From contig CAMLPV010000007.1 in the NCBI GenBank assembly GCA_946482005.1, positions 62,001 through 126,000 on the forward strand: a stretch of 64,000 nucleotides of DNA, in the 5' to 3' direction. A program made the translations under genes and the position numbers. This document shows, piece by piece, positions 30,831 through 39,707 of this stretch (positions are counted from its first letter, which is position 1; each line of letters starts with the position of its first letter). The DNA is from an uncultured Gilliamella sp. (GTDB taxonomy: Bacteria > Pseudomonadota > Gammaproteobacteria > Enterobacterales > Orbaceae). Under the pieces are notes generated by a model that had not been told where the DNA came from, searched no databases, and was given only the letters and a program-made list of their open reading frames with translations.

Positions 30831-30873
30831 CTGCAATAAACAGCCAATTGGACTATAATTAACCCATCCAATT
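30831..30873 (+). promoter_or_regulatory. Candidate pdxR promoter and regulator sites
   Basis: TATAAT at 30854-30859 with CTGCAA 17 bases upstream could be the promoter of the MocR gene. Two CCAATT hexamers (30844-30849 and 30868-30873) lie around it as direct repeats 24 bases apart, which suits MocR proteins that bind direct repeats. Prediction only. Confidence 0.35.
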
Positions 30874-30917
30874 TTGCCTTTAAGGTAATAAGTTCTATAA
30901 AACTTAATTAATAAAAG

Positions 30918-32318
30918 ATGTGGAATAAACAAAAATTAAGCCCTTTTAGTGGTGCATTATTTAAAAAAGTCACACAATTGATTGAAAGCTATATTGAACA
31001 AGGGGTGTTAATAGCTGGCGAACGATTACCATCTGAGCGTAATTTAGCCAAGGAACTACAAGTTAACCGTTCAACTATTGTACATGCGCTAGATATCTTG
31101 ACTGAACGAGGAATTTTAGTGCGTAAGGTTGGTAGTGGGACTTTTGTTAATGAACAAAAATGGGGGCTACAAGTTTATTCGACCATTAATTGGCGATTGC
31201 CCGCCAATTTTTATCAGCATCGTAACAACGTCTACCAACAAAAAGTGGTACAGGTTCGGCAACAAATGGCGCATATTTGTGATTTAGCTAATGGTGATTT
31301 GCCAACCAATATGATCCCTAAATTGATATTACCTCATATCACCTCTCATGAAATGGTTGCTTATGAAAAGCAGAGTGACAGGTTGCAATTGGGATTACCT
31401 TCACTCAAACAGCAAATAGCCAACTATATGTCAACGCAATTTGCTATGACAATTGATATTGATCAAATCTTAATAACCTCAGGTACCCAACAATCACTAT
31501 TTTTAATTACCCAAGGATTATTAAAGCCCGGTGATGCAATAGGTATTGAATCACCTTCTTATTTTTATTCGTTGCCCCTGTTCCAAGCAGCCGGTGTTCG
31601 GCTTTATGGCATTGAATGTGATGACGAGGGGATAACCTTAGAGAGTTTACAAAAAGTAGCGTTAGAGCGGCAAATTAGATGGTTATTTCTAAATCCAATA
31701 TTTCAAAACCCTACTGGCTGCGTGATGAGTAATCCACGAAAAAAACAGATATTGGCCTTTTGTCGGCAACAGTGTATTGGTATTGTTGAGGATGATGCTT
31801 ATAGTGGATTAGCCTTTGATGCAAAGGTTAACATTGCACCAATAAAAAAATTCGATACCAGTAATCAAGTGGTCTATTTAGGTTCATTATCCAAATATAT
31901 TGGTCGTAATATACGTATTGGGTGGATGATTGCTCCCAAGGAAATCATCGAAAAATTAGCCAATATACGGCACTATATAGATTCTGGATTGAGTATATTA
32001 CCGCAACTTTTAGCCGAAGAGTATTTAACTCATCACTATCAAACCCATCAAAAATGGTTACGTCAACAACTAAAACATAAAGCCAATCAACTAATGGATT
32101 GGTTCAATGACTATTTCAAAGGAGAGATTACTTACCAAATACCTACCGGTGGTTTTCATTTATATGCTCATTTACCCGTTAACAGTGCCGCACAAGAGTT
32201 GGTGATTTTAAACCAACTGTTATCCAAACATATAATTGTGTCCCAAGGCATTGAGTTCGGGGATAATTTTGGTTCAATACGATTAAGCTATGGACATTTT
32301 AAAGAAAATCTGATTTGA
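30918..32318 (+). CDS. pdxR: MocR/PdxR-type regulator (GntR HTH + aminotransferase)
   Basis: A 466-residue MocR protein. An N-terminal GntR winged HTH (SYIEQGVLIAGERLPSERNL) is joined to a class I aminotransferase-like domain with a PLP lysine in LGSLSKYIGRNIRIGW and the NPTG motif in FQNPTGCVM. PdxR proteins of this type sense PLP and control pdxST; the divergent arrangement with pdxST supports that role. The MFS gene that follows is probably in the same unit. Confidence 0.85.
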   Translation: MWNKQKLSPFSGALFKKVTQLIESYIEQGVLIAGERLPSERNLAKELQVNRSTIVHALDILTERGILVRKVGSGTFVNEQKWGLQVYSTINWRLPANFYQHRNNVYQQKVVQVRQQMAHICDLANGDLPTNMIPKLILPHITSHEMVAYEKQSDRLQLGLPSLKQQIANYMSTQFAMTIDIDQILITSGTQQSLFLITQGLLKPGDAIGIESPSYFYSLPLFQAAGVRLYGIECDDEGITLESLQKVALERQIRWLFLNPIFQNPTGCVMSNPRKKQILAFCRQQCIGIVEDDAYSGLAFDAKVNIAPIKKFDTSNQVVYLGSLSKYIGRNIRIGWMIAPKEIIEKLANIRHYIDSGLSILPQLLAEEYLTHHYQTHQKWLRQQLKHKANQLMDWFNDYFKGEITYQIPTGGFHLYAHLPVNSAAQELVILNQLLSKHIIVSQGIEFGDNFGSIRLSYGHFKENLI

Positions 32319-32353
32319 TTACGCCTACCAAGCTTTTCGTTGGTCAAATTATT

Positions 32354-33574
32354 ATGGAAAATTCAAAAACCGCTTTATTATCTACAAACAAATTATTGCT
32401 CATTGCTGGCACTGGTTGGCTTTTTGATGCAATGGACGTGGGATTACTCTCCTTTATTTTAGCTGCTTTAAAACAAGATTGGGGGCTAACACCTTCACAA
32501 CTGGGTTGGATAGGTAGTGTAAACTCAATTGGTATGGCTGTTGGTGCCTTTTTATTTGGTATTTATGCCGATAAAAAAGGGCGCAAATCCGCTTTTTTAT
32601 TTACTTTACTAATGTTCAGTATCGCCAGTGGCTTAAGTGCTTTTGCTTGGGGACTGGGTAGTTTACTGATTTTACGATTCTTCATTGGTATGGGCTTAGG
32701 TGGCGAATTGCCAGTAGCATCAACGCTAGTGAGTGAAAGTGTGGAACCTGAAGTACGTGGTCGCGTCGTGGTGTTACTCGAAAGCTTTTGGGCTGTAGGT
32801 TGGATTTTGGCCGCGTTGATCGCTTACTTTTTAATTCCTCTACCGGCTGTCGGTTGGCGTGGCGCAATGATCTTATGTGCAATACCGGCTTTTTATGCGC
32901 TTTATCTACGCTTTAACTTACCTGACTCACATTCATATCAATATCAAGATAATAATGCTCAAAAAGAGCCAATCATCAAGAAATTACAATCGCTCCTATC
33001 AAGCTCATTTCGTCGTCAAACGATAATGTTATGGATAGTTTGGTTTTGTGTTGTATTTTCATATTATGGCATGTTCTTATGGTTGCCAAGCGTGATGATG
33101 CATAAGGGTTTTGATATGGTAAAAAGTTTTGGTTACATTTTTATGATGACTTTAGCGCAATTACCGGGTTATTTTACTGTTGCTTGGCTGATCGAACGAG
33201 TAGGGCGAAAATGGGTATTGATGGCGTATCTATTAGGAACCTTGATCAGTGCCTATCTATTTGGTATTGCTGATTCAATTAACCAACTGCTTATCTGTGG
33301 TGCATTATTATCATTCTTTAATCTAGGCGCATGGGGAGCAATGTATGCTTATACCCCAGAACAATACACTACGAATATTCGCGCAACAGGTGCCGGTATG
33401 GCTGCTTCAATTGGCCGAATTGGCGGTATATTAGGTCCACTGATGGTGGGATTCTTAATGGCTAACCAAGTTAGTGTTAGCATGATATTTGGGCTATTTA
33501 GCTTATCAATTCTTGTGGCTATTTTAGCCATATTATTCCTTGGTAAAGAGACCAAACAAACTCATCTTTGCTAA
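32354..33574 (+). CDS. MFS transporter (aromatic acid/nicotinate-like)
   Basis: A 12-helix major facilitator of about 406 residues. Landmarks are TGWLFDAMDVGLLSFILAAL, the loop motif GIYADKKGRKS, RFFIGMGLGGELPVASTLVS and a second loop ERVGRKWVLM. The DAMD and GMGLGGE stretches are typical of the sugar-acid/aromatic-acid branch that includes NiaP-type nicotinate carriers. Because it follows pdxR, a vitamin or B6 precursor is a fair guess. The start is unsure: ATG 32354 (used) or TTG 32315 overlapping pdxR. Confidence 0.8.
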   Translation: MENSKTALLSTNKLLLIAGTGWLFDAMDVGLLSFILAALKQDWGLTPSQLGWIGSVNSIGMAVGAFLFGIYADKKGRKSAFLFTLLMFSIASGLSAFAWGLGSLLILRFFIGMGLGGELPVASTLVSESVEPEVRGRVVVLLESFWAVGWILAALIAYFLIPLPAVGWRGAMILCAIPAFYALYLRFNLPDSHSYQYQDNNAQKEPIIKKLQSLLSSSFRRQTIMLWIVWFCVVFSYYGMFLWLPSVMMHKGFDMVKSFGYIFMMTLAQLPGYFTVAWLIERVGRKWVLMAYLLGTLISAYLFGIADSINQLLICGALLSFFNLGAWGAMYAYTPEQYTTNIRATGAGMAASIGRIGGILGPLMVGFLMANQVSVSMIFGLFSLSILVAILAILFLGKETKQTHLC

Positions 33575-33581
33575 CGCATTA

Positions 33582-33627
33582 AAACCTTTTTCACTTTTTC
33601 AATTAAATTGAATGTTGAAAAAGGTTT
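33582..33627. terminator. Bidirectional terminator (MFS / IclR)
   Basis: AAACCTTTTTCA (33582-33593) pairs perfectly with TGAAAAAGGTTT (33616-33627); the loop holds a smaller CAATT/AATTG stem. It separates two convergent genes. Confidence 0.75.
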
Positions 33628-33636
33628 ATCTTTTAA

Positions 33637-34389
33637 CTAGCCGATTATTTTCTTAGTTAACATGCTAGCAGCGGTCAGCAAATACGCTGTAAATTCAGCA
33701 ATTCGTTCTTGCGGCATTTGAAACCTTATTCCTGAGGTACTTATGGCGGCGATAACATTACCATGTTTATCAAAAATCGGTGCTGCTAAGCAAGTTACTT
33801 CATCAAAGTCTTCGCCGTCGTCAAACGCCCAACCTTGTTTTCTTACGACTTGTAATGCCTTTTTATAATCAGTTTTAGTTGCTATGGTATTTTTGGTTTT
33901 ACTCGGTAATTGTTCATTAGGAAACAGCTCATCAATATGTTGCTCCGGTAACCAAGCTAACAAAACCTTACCCAATGCTGAACTATGTAAAGATAATCGG
34001 CGACCTAACCAACTTTTAATCTGTATTGCGTTATCGCTCTCAATTTTAGCTAAGTAGATTGCCGCATCGCCATCTAAAATACCTAAATGACAAGCTAGCT
34101 GAGTTTTATCTCGTAAAAACGAGAGTGGTTCGAGAGCTAAATCCTTAATATTAAATTGCTCAATCGCTTTGTTACCAAACTCATACAGATTAAGCCCTAA
34201 AAAGTATTTATTTCCTTTTTGCCGTAACAAACCATTAGTCACCATACTTTTTAAGATTAATGATGAAGAGCTTTGCGGTAACGAAAGCCCTTGATAGATT
34301 TGCGTATAAGTCATCCCGCCATTTTGAGCAATAAAATTCAAAATTAGAGCGGCTTTATCGATGGCTGGCGCTTGAGATATTTTACCCAT
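33637..34389 (-). CDS. IclR family transcriptional regulator
   Basis: About 250 residues: an N-terminal winged HTH (ILNFIAQNGGMTYTQIYQGL then SLPQSSSSLILKSMV) and the IclR effector-binding domain (HLGILDGDAAIYLAKIES, HSSALGKVLLAWLP, EVTCLAAPIFDKHGNVIAAI). I start at the ATG at 34389; an upstream start at 34416 would run through the operator-like box. It is divergent from a DapA-family aldolase gene, which it probably controls through two identical boxes (34393-34412 and 34569-34588). Confidence 0.88.
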   Translation of the reverse strand: MGKISQAPAIDKAALILNFIAQNGGMTYTQIYQGLSLPQSSSSLILKSMVTNGLLRQKGNKYFLGLNLYEFGNKAIEQFNIKDLALEPLSFLRDKTQLACHLGILDGDAAIYLAKIESDNAIQIKSWLGRRLSLHSSALGKVLLAWLPEQHIDELFPNEQLPSKTKNTIATKTDYKKALQVVRKQGWAFDDGEDFDEVTCLAAPIFDKHGNVIAAISTSGIRFQMPQERIAEFTAYLLTAASMLTKKIIG

Positions 34390-34392
34390 ACA

Positions 34393-34412
34393 TTTACACC
34401 AATATATTGAAA
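34393..34412 (-). promoter_or_regulatory. IclR operator-like box, copy 1
   Basis: TTTCAATATATTGGTGTAAA, read on the minus strand, lies just upstream of the iclR start codon; its core CAATATATTG is a perfect palindrome. The same 20 bases occur in the opposite orientation at 34569-34588. Position suggests autoregulation. Confidence 0.6.
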
Positions 34413-34479
34413 CCAATTTAGTCTAAATACATCTATAATTTTTTACAATGATTTATTAGACATATTTATGCTTTAATTT

Positions 34480-34495
34480 GGTGATCTCGATCACA
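34480..34495. promoter_or_regulatory. CRP-like site
   Basis: GGTGA-TCTCGA-TCACA matches the CRP consensus (TGTGA-N6-TCACA) with one mismatch, midway in the iclR/aldolase divergent region. It suggests catabolite control of the aldolase gene. Confidence 0.65.
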
Positions 34496-34568
34496 ATAAC
34501 TAAAAAATATTATTGAGTAATTGGCAAATTGATTAAATAGTTAGTTGGTAATAACTGTTTATATATTA

Positions 34569-34588
34569 TTTCAATATATTGGTGTAAA
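34569..34588 (+). promoter_or_regulatory. IclR operator-like box, copy 2
   Basis: Exact second copy of the 20-base box, 16 bases before the aldolase ATG and beside its AAGGAT ribosome site. Binding here would block the aldolase transcript start or early leader. Confidence 0.6.
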
Positions 34589-34604
34589 ACATAAGGATCT
34601 TATT

Positions 34605-35495
34605 ATGAAAAAATCCCCTAAATTCTCAGGAACCATTTGTCCTGCTATCACGCCATTTAACGCTAAAAATAGTGTTGATTTTGCCGCTATGGAAAAACAT
34701 TACCAAATGTTAACCGAAGCAAAAATTAACGGTATTTTGGTGATGGGTACCATTGGTGAGTTTGCGACATTAAGCATTAAGGAACGATTAGCTATTATCA
34801 AACAAGCACAGCAATTCACTGACTTACCGCTAATTGTCAATGTATCTACCACCGTTGTTGATGACATGATCCGTTTAGCGGATGCGGCGTATGATGCAGG
34901 ATATCCAGCGGTAATGGCTTTACCTCACTATTACCTATCACAAACAGCCAATCAATTGTATGAATATTACAAATATCTCGATTCGCGGTTTTTAGGTGAT
35001 TGGTTTGTTTATAACTTCCCTGCGCGCACTGGCTGTGATGTTGATGCAAAACTTGTCGCAAAACTTATGCTAGATTGTCCTAGGTTTATTGGTATTAAAG
35101 ATACGATTGATTGTGCTTCACATACCCGTTCCATTGTGCTTGCTTCTCAATCTATCCGTAAGGATTTCTCAGTATTTGCTGGTTTTGATGAATATTTTAT
35201 TCCAAATTTACTTAATGGTGGTGCTGGGGTACTTTCTGGTCTAAATAATGTGGTGCCGGAGCTCTTTGCAAGTGTAATGAAAGCATTTAATGAGAATGAT
35301 TTTCATCAGATCCAACTTCTACAAAAAGAGATTAGTCGTTTATCAAATATTTACAATATTGGTGATGATTTTGTTACCACAATAAAAACCGCAGTTGCTG
35401 AAAAACATGGTTACTTAAAAGCCAATTCAAGGAACTATGGTGGAGCATTGCATGATAAGCAGATAAATGAGGTAAAGCAATTATTTAAACTATAA
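34605..35495 (+). CDS. DapA/NanA family aldolase or lyase
   Basis: A 296-residue class I aldolase-fold enzyme of the dihydrodipicolinate synthase/N-acetylneuraminate lyase family. The Schiff-base lysine is Lys165 in FIGIKDTID, with the general-base Tyr136 in FVYNFPARTG, and GTIGEFATLS near residues 48-57 in place of GTTGE. The YNFPxxTG form and the control by IclR and a CRP-like site point to a 2-keto-3-deoxy sugar-acid aldolase (YagE/YjhH type) rather than lysine synthesis. Exact substrate unknown. The ATG at 34605 has AAGGAT; an upstream TTG is rejected. Confidence 0.85.
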   Translation: MKKSPKFSGTICPAITPFNAKNSVDFAAMEKHYQMLTEAKINGILVMGTIGEFATLSIKERLAIIKQAQQFTDLPLIVNVSTTVVDDMIRLADAAYDAGYPAVMALPHYYLSQTANQLYEYYKYLDSRFLGDWFVYNFPARTGCDVDAKLVAKLMLDCPRFIGIKDTIDCASHTRSIVLASQSIRKDFSVFAGFDEYFIPNLLNGGAGVLSGLNNVVPELFASVMKAFNENDFHQIQLLQKEISRLSNIYNIGDDFVTTIKTAVAEKHGYLKANSRNYGGALHDKQINEVKQLFKL

Positions 35496-35611
35496 TGACT
35501 AAATAGAAGGTAACCGCTTTAGTAGTAAAAACCTTAATAATCTTACCAATAATTACATCAATTCATTATCAATGCTTTGTTGGTAAAATTAACGTTAAAC
35601 ATTAACTAAAC

Positions 35612-35640
35612 AACAACAGCCGCTCAATGCTGTTGTTTTA
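35612..35640 (+). terminator. Terminator after the aldolase gene
   Basis: AACAACAGC (35612-35620) and GCTGTTGTT (35629-35637) pair perfectly around an 8-base loop; TTTTA follows. Confidence 0.75.
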
Positions 35641-35778
35641 ATGGTTAAAAAATAAAGCCAAGAATTTATCATTTTATTTACAAAAAATTATCTTACGCCC
35701 TGATATAACAAGGTTTAACTCCCTTGCTATCTATGTTAGATTACTTGCTCCATTCATTATTGAGCAGGTAGGTTGATT

Positions 35779-36042
35779 TTGAATCTTTCTCCAAAAGCTT
35801 TCCATTATTTGGGTGTCGTCGCAACGATTGCATCGTTAGGCATGTACGTATCCTATATCCCGCAAATTATTGACAATCTTCATGGATTTAAAACCAATCC
35901 GACACAACCTTTGGCGGCAGCAATTAACTGCTCTTTATGGGTCTGTTATGGTTTATTACAACAGAAAAAGGATTGGCCAATTGCGATAGCTAATTTTCCT
36001 GGTGTATTATTTGGTTTAATCGCATTTTTTACTGCTTTATAA
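35779..36042 (+). CDS. SemiSWEET sugar transporter
   Basis: An 87-residue, three-helix SemiSWEET protein (MtN3/PQ-loop type); two copies form one sugar pore. Helix 1 is YLGVVATIASLGMYVSYIPQ with the PQ motif, helix 2 PLAAAINCSLWVCYGLL with a conserved asparagine, and helix 3 WPIAIANFPGVLFGLIAFF. I chose the TTG at 35779, six bases after GGTAGG; a TTG at 35773 is also in frame. No ATG start fits. The gene stands alone between terminators. Confidence 0.85.
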   Translation: MNLSPKAFHYLGVVATIASLGMYVSYIPQIIDNLHGFKTNPTQPLAAAINCSLWVCYGLLQQKKDWPIAIANFPGVLFGLIAFFTAL

Positions 36043-36092
36043 CATCTTTATATTATCTTTATAACTTCTTGTTTAAATTTCTTGTTTTTTTT

Positions 36093-36127
36093 ACAGCATA
36101 ATTTAAAGGTTATGCTGTATTTTTTTA
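36093..36127 (+). terminator. SemiSWEET gene terminator
   Basis: ACAGCATAA (36093-36101) pairs perfectly with TTATGCTGT (36110-36118) and is followed by ATTTTTTT. Confidence 0.9.
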
Positions 36128-36537
36128 GCCATTATTACTTAATGTTACTCAAATGAATTGTAATTTTTGTAAATTAAATTTAAATATTTTTGCCCAAAAA
36201 TATAGAATACTGGTGAAGAACAAAATTTAATCAAGAAATTAAATTTATAATAATCATTATATTACATAGTTATCAACAGGTTTGTTAAATACTTATTAAG
36301 TAATGAAGTGGATAATTTCATCTTGGCATTTTTTAGAAAAAGCTAACTTATCTGTTTTTTTATTCAATTCGATCATTGTCATGCATTATTGATTAGATTA
36401 TAGTTAAAGTCAGTCTGTTTTTTAGGCTGGATTCATCTTTGATATCAATAGAACGTAATGATGTCATTAATCTGAATTTAATTAAATTTGCATGGTTAGT
36501 ATGACAAGTGTTACAGACATAAAATAAGGAAATCACC
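36128..36537. other. 410-base AT-rich non-coding stretch
   Basis: Lies between the SemiSWEET terminator and the next small gene. No gene, repeat or firm promoter was found; it presumably contains the promoter of the gene at 36538. Confidence 0.4.
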
Positions 36538-36771
36538 ATGGCTGACATTAATCTTTCTGATGATTTAATAAAAGATTTTATTTATTCTATGTACCGCAAA
36601 GAAGTGTTATTAAATCTAAAAGGTGTGGTTTTGACGGAAGAAGATCGAAAACAACTTCATGAAAAAAGAGATTTTGTAAATAGACTATCTGAAGCCGAAC
36701 TATCTGATATTCGAGCTTGGGTTTTAAATAAATTAAAATTACTTGAAAACCAACATCAAGAACGTGATTAA
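36538..36771 (+). CDS. Small acidic helical protein, unknown
   Basis: 77 residues, beginning MADINLSDDLIKDFIYSMYR. The ATG has AAGGA at the right distance, which supports it as a real gene. It is rich in charged residues (KGVVLTEEDRKQLHEKRDFV), has no signal peptide or membrane segment, and is probably all-helical. I do not recognise the family. It lies upstream of the DUF1161 gene with a 138-base gap, so co-expression is unclear. Confidence 0.65.
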   Translation: MADINLSDDLIKDFIYSMYRKEVLLNLKGVVLTEEDRKQLHEKRDFVNRLSEAELSDIRAWVLNKLKLLENQHQERD

Positions 36772-36909
36772 AAAAATTTAATCCTATTTATATTAGGCTA
36801 GCTTTTTCAACGATCTTGATAAGATATATTTATTGCATCTAAGCAAACGATATGGAATGATCATATAATCGTTTTATAATATTTATTTAGATAATTTAAA
36901 GGAAAGGTT

Positions 36910-37491
36910 ATGAAAAAATTAGCGATAATGTTATTGTTAAGTTTTCCAGTGGTGGTATCTGCTTCTAATTGTGACGATATTAGAGCAAATATCGCCGAAA
37001 AAATCAAAAATAACGGTGTGCCTGAAGATAACTTTCAACTAACACTGGTTCCCGCTGATCAAGAAATACAAGGTCAAGGTAAAGTAGTTGGTTCATGTAA
37101 TGGTGGTAAGCAACGCATTATCTATATTCGTGGTAAAGTCAGTTCATCATCAAACATACAATCAGTTAAAGACGAAACTAAAGCCCCAGTTGAGCCATCA
37201 ATATCACCAAACTCAACAACGCCGCAGGTTGATGGCACTCCTAATAAAGATGTTGCACCTGTTACCAATTCATCTGAAAATGAGAAAATTCAATCAGAAG
37301 TCGAATCAACAGTAACCTCAACATCGGCAACAACTACTCAAGATACTACATCTCAATCTACTACATCTCAATCGTCTTCATCAGTTGAAAAAGCATCAGA
37401 GGTAAATGATTCAGTAGTACCTGAAGTTGCCCCTACAGATAATCAATCAATATCTGAAGATCAAGCAACCGATAATAAATCAGCAAATTAA
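36910..37491 (+). CDS. DUF1161 periplasmic protein with Ser/Thr-rich tail
   Basis: 193 residues. Signal peptide MKKLAIMLLLSFPVVVSA, then a DUF1161 domain of about 60 residues (NCDDIRANIAEKIKNNGVPE, VVGSCNGGKQRIIYIRGK; two Cys likely form a disulfide). From about residue 78 the tail is low-complexity Ser/Thr/Pro/Glu sequence including a repeated TTSQS. Known DUF1161 proteins are about 80 residues, so the tail is an unusual extension. It may be periplasmic and disordered. Function unknown. Confidence 0.75.
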   Translation: MKKLAIMLLLSFPVVVSASNCDDIRANIAEKIKNNGVPEDNFQLTLVPADQEIQGQGKVVGSCNGGKQRIIYIRGKVSSSSNIQSVKDETKAPVEPSISPNSTTPQVDGTPNKDVAPVTNSSENEKIQSEVESTVTSTSATTTQDTTSQSTTSQSSSSVEKASEVNDSVVPEVAPTDNQSISEDQATDNKSAN

Positions 37492-37507
37492 TTTTTAACA
37501 TTAACAG

Positions 37508-37550
37508 TGCGGATAACCTTATATCATTAAAAATGAGTAAGTTATCCGCA
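37508..37550 (+). terminator. Hairpin after the DUF1161 gene
   Basis: TGCGGATAAC (37508-37517) pairs perfectly with GTTATCCGCA (37541-37550) around 23 bases, 16 bases past the stop codon. No T run follows. Confidence 0.5.
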
Positions 37551-37675
37551 TTAGCGATTTAATAAACTAAGCATAGGCTGTGCGTTAAACACCAAAAATC
37601 TTCGTATTGGTTAGCTTTTGTCTTTTCTTACTAAAAACCAGTGAAGGGGAAAAAGGAATAGGACAATAATAAGCT

Positions 37676-37704
37676 TGCTTTTCCAACCAATAAGTGGAAA
37701 AGCA
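37676..37704 (-). terminator. asnA terminator hairpin
   Basis: TGCTTTTCCA (37676-37685) and TGGAAAAGCA (37695-37704) form a perfect 10-bp stem 13 bases past the asnA stop. Confidence 0.6.
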
Positions 37705-37717
37705 GATAGGATTTAAT

Positions 37718-38710
37718 TTACAAAAGTTGTTGATAATTTTGCTTAGTCATATCATCCCAAACGCTTGCTTGGACTTGACCAATATGTTGTTGTTGTAGAA
37801 GTAGCATTGTTAATCGAGATTGCCCAATTCCGCCGCCAATTGTCTGCAAAAAATCACCATCGGCTAACGCCTTATGCCAAGCATATTGTAAGCGATCTTC
37901 ATTATTGGTTAATTTTAATTGACGTTTTAACGTTTCAGGATCGACACGAATACCCATTGATGAGATTTCAAAACCACTATTTAACACCGGATTCCAAACT
38001 AAAATATCACCATTTAAGCCTTTCGAACCCATCTCATTGTCACTGCTCCAATCATCATAATCCGGAGCGCGAACATCGTGTTTTTCATTGTTTGATAATT
38101 CACCACCAATACCAATTAAAAATACCGCACCCAACTCTTTAGTAATTGCATTTTCGCGCTCTTTCGGTGATAAATTCGGATAACGTTTTAACAATTGCTC
38201 ACTATCCATAAAAGTGATCGTTTCTGGTAAAAAACAAGAAAGGTGATATTTTTCGGAAACCGCTTTTTCGGTTGCTTTAATCGCACTATAAATCTTCTCA
38301 ACAGTATGCTTCAAATAAGCTAAATTACGATCTTCAGGACGAATTACTTTTTCCCAATCCCATTGATCGACATAAACCGAATGGATAGGAGAGAGTTTTT
38401 CTTCATCAGGGCGTAGGGCCTTCATATTGGTATAAATACCTTCTCCAACTGGAAAATGGTGTTGGCTCAAAATTTTACGTTTCCATTTCGCTAATGAATG
38501 CACCACTTCAAATTGTGCATTTGGAATACTCTTAACATTAACTTGAACTGCTTTCTCAGTACCAGATAAATTATCTTGAACTCCATCACCAATCTGACTC
38601 AATATTGGTGCTTGAACTTCGATTAGTGAAAGGTTATTGGCTAATTGCTCGGCAAAAAAGTGTTTAACAAAATTGATCCGTTGTTGCTGCTCTTTAAATG
38701 ATATCGTCAT
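37718..38710 (-). CDS. asnA: Aspartate-ammonia ligase
   Basis: Makes asparagine from aspartate and ammonia with ATP. The 330-residue protein (E. coli 330) is a class II tRNA-synthetase-fold enzyme: [15 protein letters not shown] at the start, [44 protein letters not shown] and [16 protein letters not shown]. It uses ammonia rather than glutamine, which suits a cell releasing ammonia from allantoate (inference). No asnC regulator is adjacent. Confidence 0.97.
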   Translation of the reverse strand: MTISFKEQQQRINFVKHFFAEQLANNLSLIEVQAPILSQIGDGVQDNLSGTEKAVQVNVKSIPNAQFEVVHSLAKWKRKILSQHHFPVGEGIYTNMKALRPDEEKLSPIHSVYVDQWDWEKVIRPEDRNLAYLKHTVEKIYSAIKATEKAVSEKYHLSCFLPETITFMDSEQLLKRYPNLSPKERENAITKELGAVFLIGIGGELSNNEKHDVRAPDYDDWSSDNEMGSKGLNGDILVWNPVLNSGFEISSMGIRVDPETLKRQLKLTNNEDRLQYAWHKALADGDFLQTIGGGIGQSRLTMLLLQQQHIGQVQASVWDDMTKQNYQQLL

Positions 38711-39640
38711 GTTTCATCTCAAAAAGTGAATTGGTTAGTGACGATAAATTAAACTAGAAAACAGAAATATGCAAGTCTAGTTAATCGAAGTGAATCACAG
38801 ATGAAAAATTATTCTTATCATTCTCAAAATACGATAAGTATTCAAAATATTTTTAATTTTACCAGTTAGTTAAAAGAAAACGATTAGAAATGAATTAAAT
38901 AGTTTGTATTATTCATAATAAAATATAATTTGTTTTTAAACCACCTTGCTTAATCTTATTGCATCAATCTTCTCAATTGGTAATCACATGGATTAATCAC
39001 TTAAATTACTCATGCTTGTTAAATTGATGGTAGTTATCCCATTTTAATGAATGTAAACATTGAAATATTTCAATTTTAATGCTAAAGACCATCAAATAAT
39101 CAACAATTATCTAATTCTCCTTCTATCAATACATATAGATATTGACGAAAGATCGAATATAGATAATCCAGTATGGTTAAAATATCAATCAATCCTTTCT
39201 AATTTCATTCCATCATACCATACATAATATAAATCGCTTATAAGCTTAAAAACGTGCAAAATACAAATAGCTATTGGCTAAAAATAACTCATTAAAACTC
39301 AAGAAAAAATTTTAAGAAATGTAGTTTTGCTGCGCAAAATCTGTTCTAAAACTTAATAAATTCCTTGTTCGAATTTTTTAAAACAACCAATTATCTCCGA
39401 ATAAATTTTTTTATCATCAATATGCTTAAGTTTGTAAGAAAAGGTAGAGTGCTTATGCTTTATTTGGAATAGGGGGTATAAGATGCAATTTTGGTGTCTT
39501 TAGTAATCTTCTTTACGAACGTTAACAATTAAATAGAAAAAAATGTTGCATCGTTTTTTTTCAGTCACTATACTTTTTCAACCGTTAAATGTAAACGGTT
39601 AGAATCTAGTTGATGAGTATAAAATCGCAAATAAATCAAA
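38711..39640. other. 930-base non-coding region upstream of asnA
   Basis: The longest gene-free stretch in the window. It is AT-rich with stops in all frames. Visible elements are a 14-bp perfect palindrome TTGAAATATTTCAA (39060-39073) and a small TTTTGC/GCAAAA hairpin (39325-39339). The asnA promoter must lie at its left end. I found no tRNA, repeat family or clear gene relic. Confidence 0.45.
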
Positions 39641-39647
39641 AGATTAC

Positions 39648-39676
39648 TTGACAGGGTTGTCGAAATGGATTATAAT
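39648..39676 (+). promoter_or_regulatory. Perfect sigma-70 consensus promoter
   Basis: TTGACA (39648-39653), a 17-base spacer and TATAAT (39671-39676). Both hexamers and the spacing are exact consensus. The transcript should start near 39683, inside a 7-bp repeat tract, and run into the surface protein gene at 39763. Confidence 0.85.
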
Positions 39677-39679
39677 TTT

Positions 39680-39707
39680 AAACACGAAACACGAAACACG
39701 AAACATG
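39680..39707 (+). repeat. Four 7-bp tandem repeats at the transcript start
   Basis: AAACACG occurs three times in a row followed by AAACATG, directly after the -10 box. Repeat-number change would alter the 5' end of the surface-protein mRNA. Confidence 0.8.

Noticed and set aside
37765-38142. 125-codon plus-strand open frame
   Set aside because: Antisense to asnA; His-rich composition is an artefact of the complementary frame.
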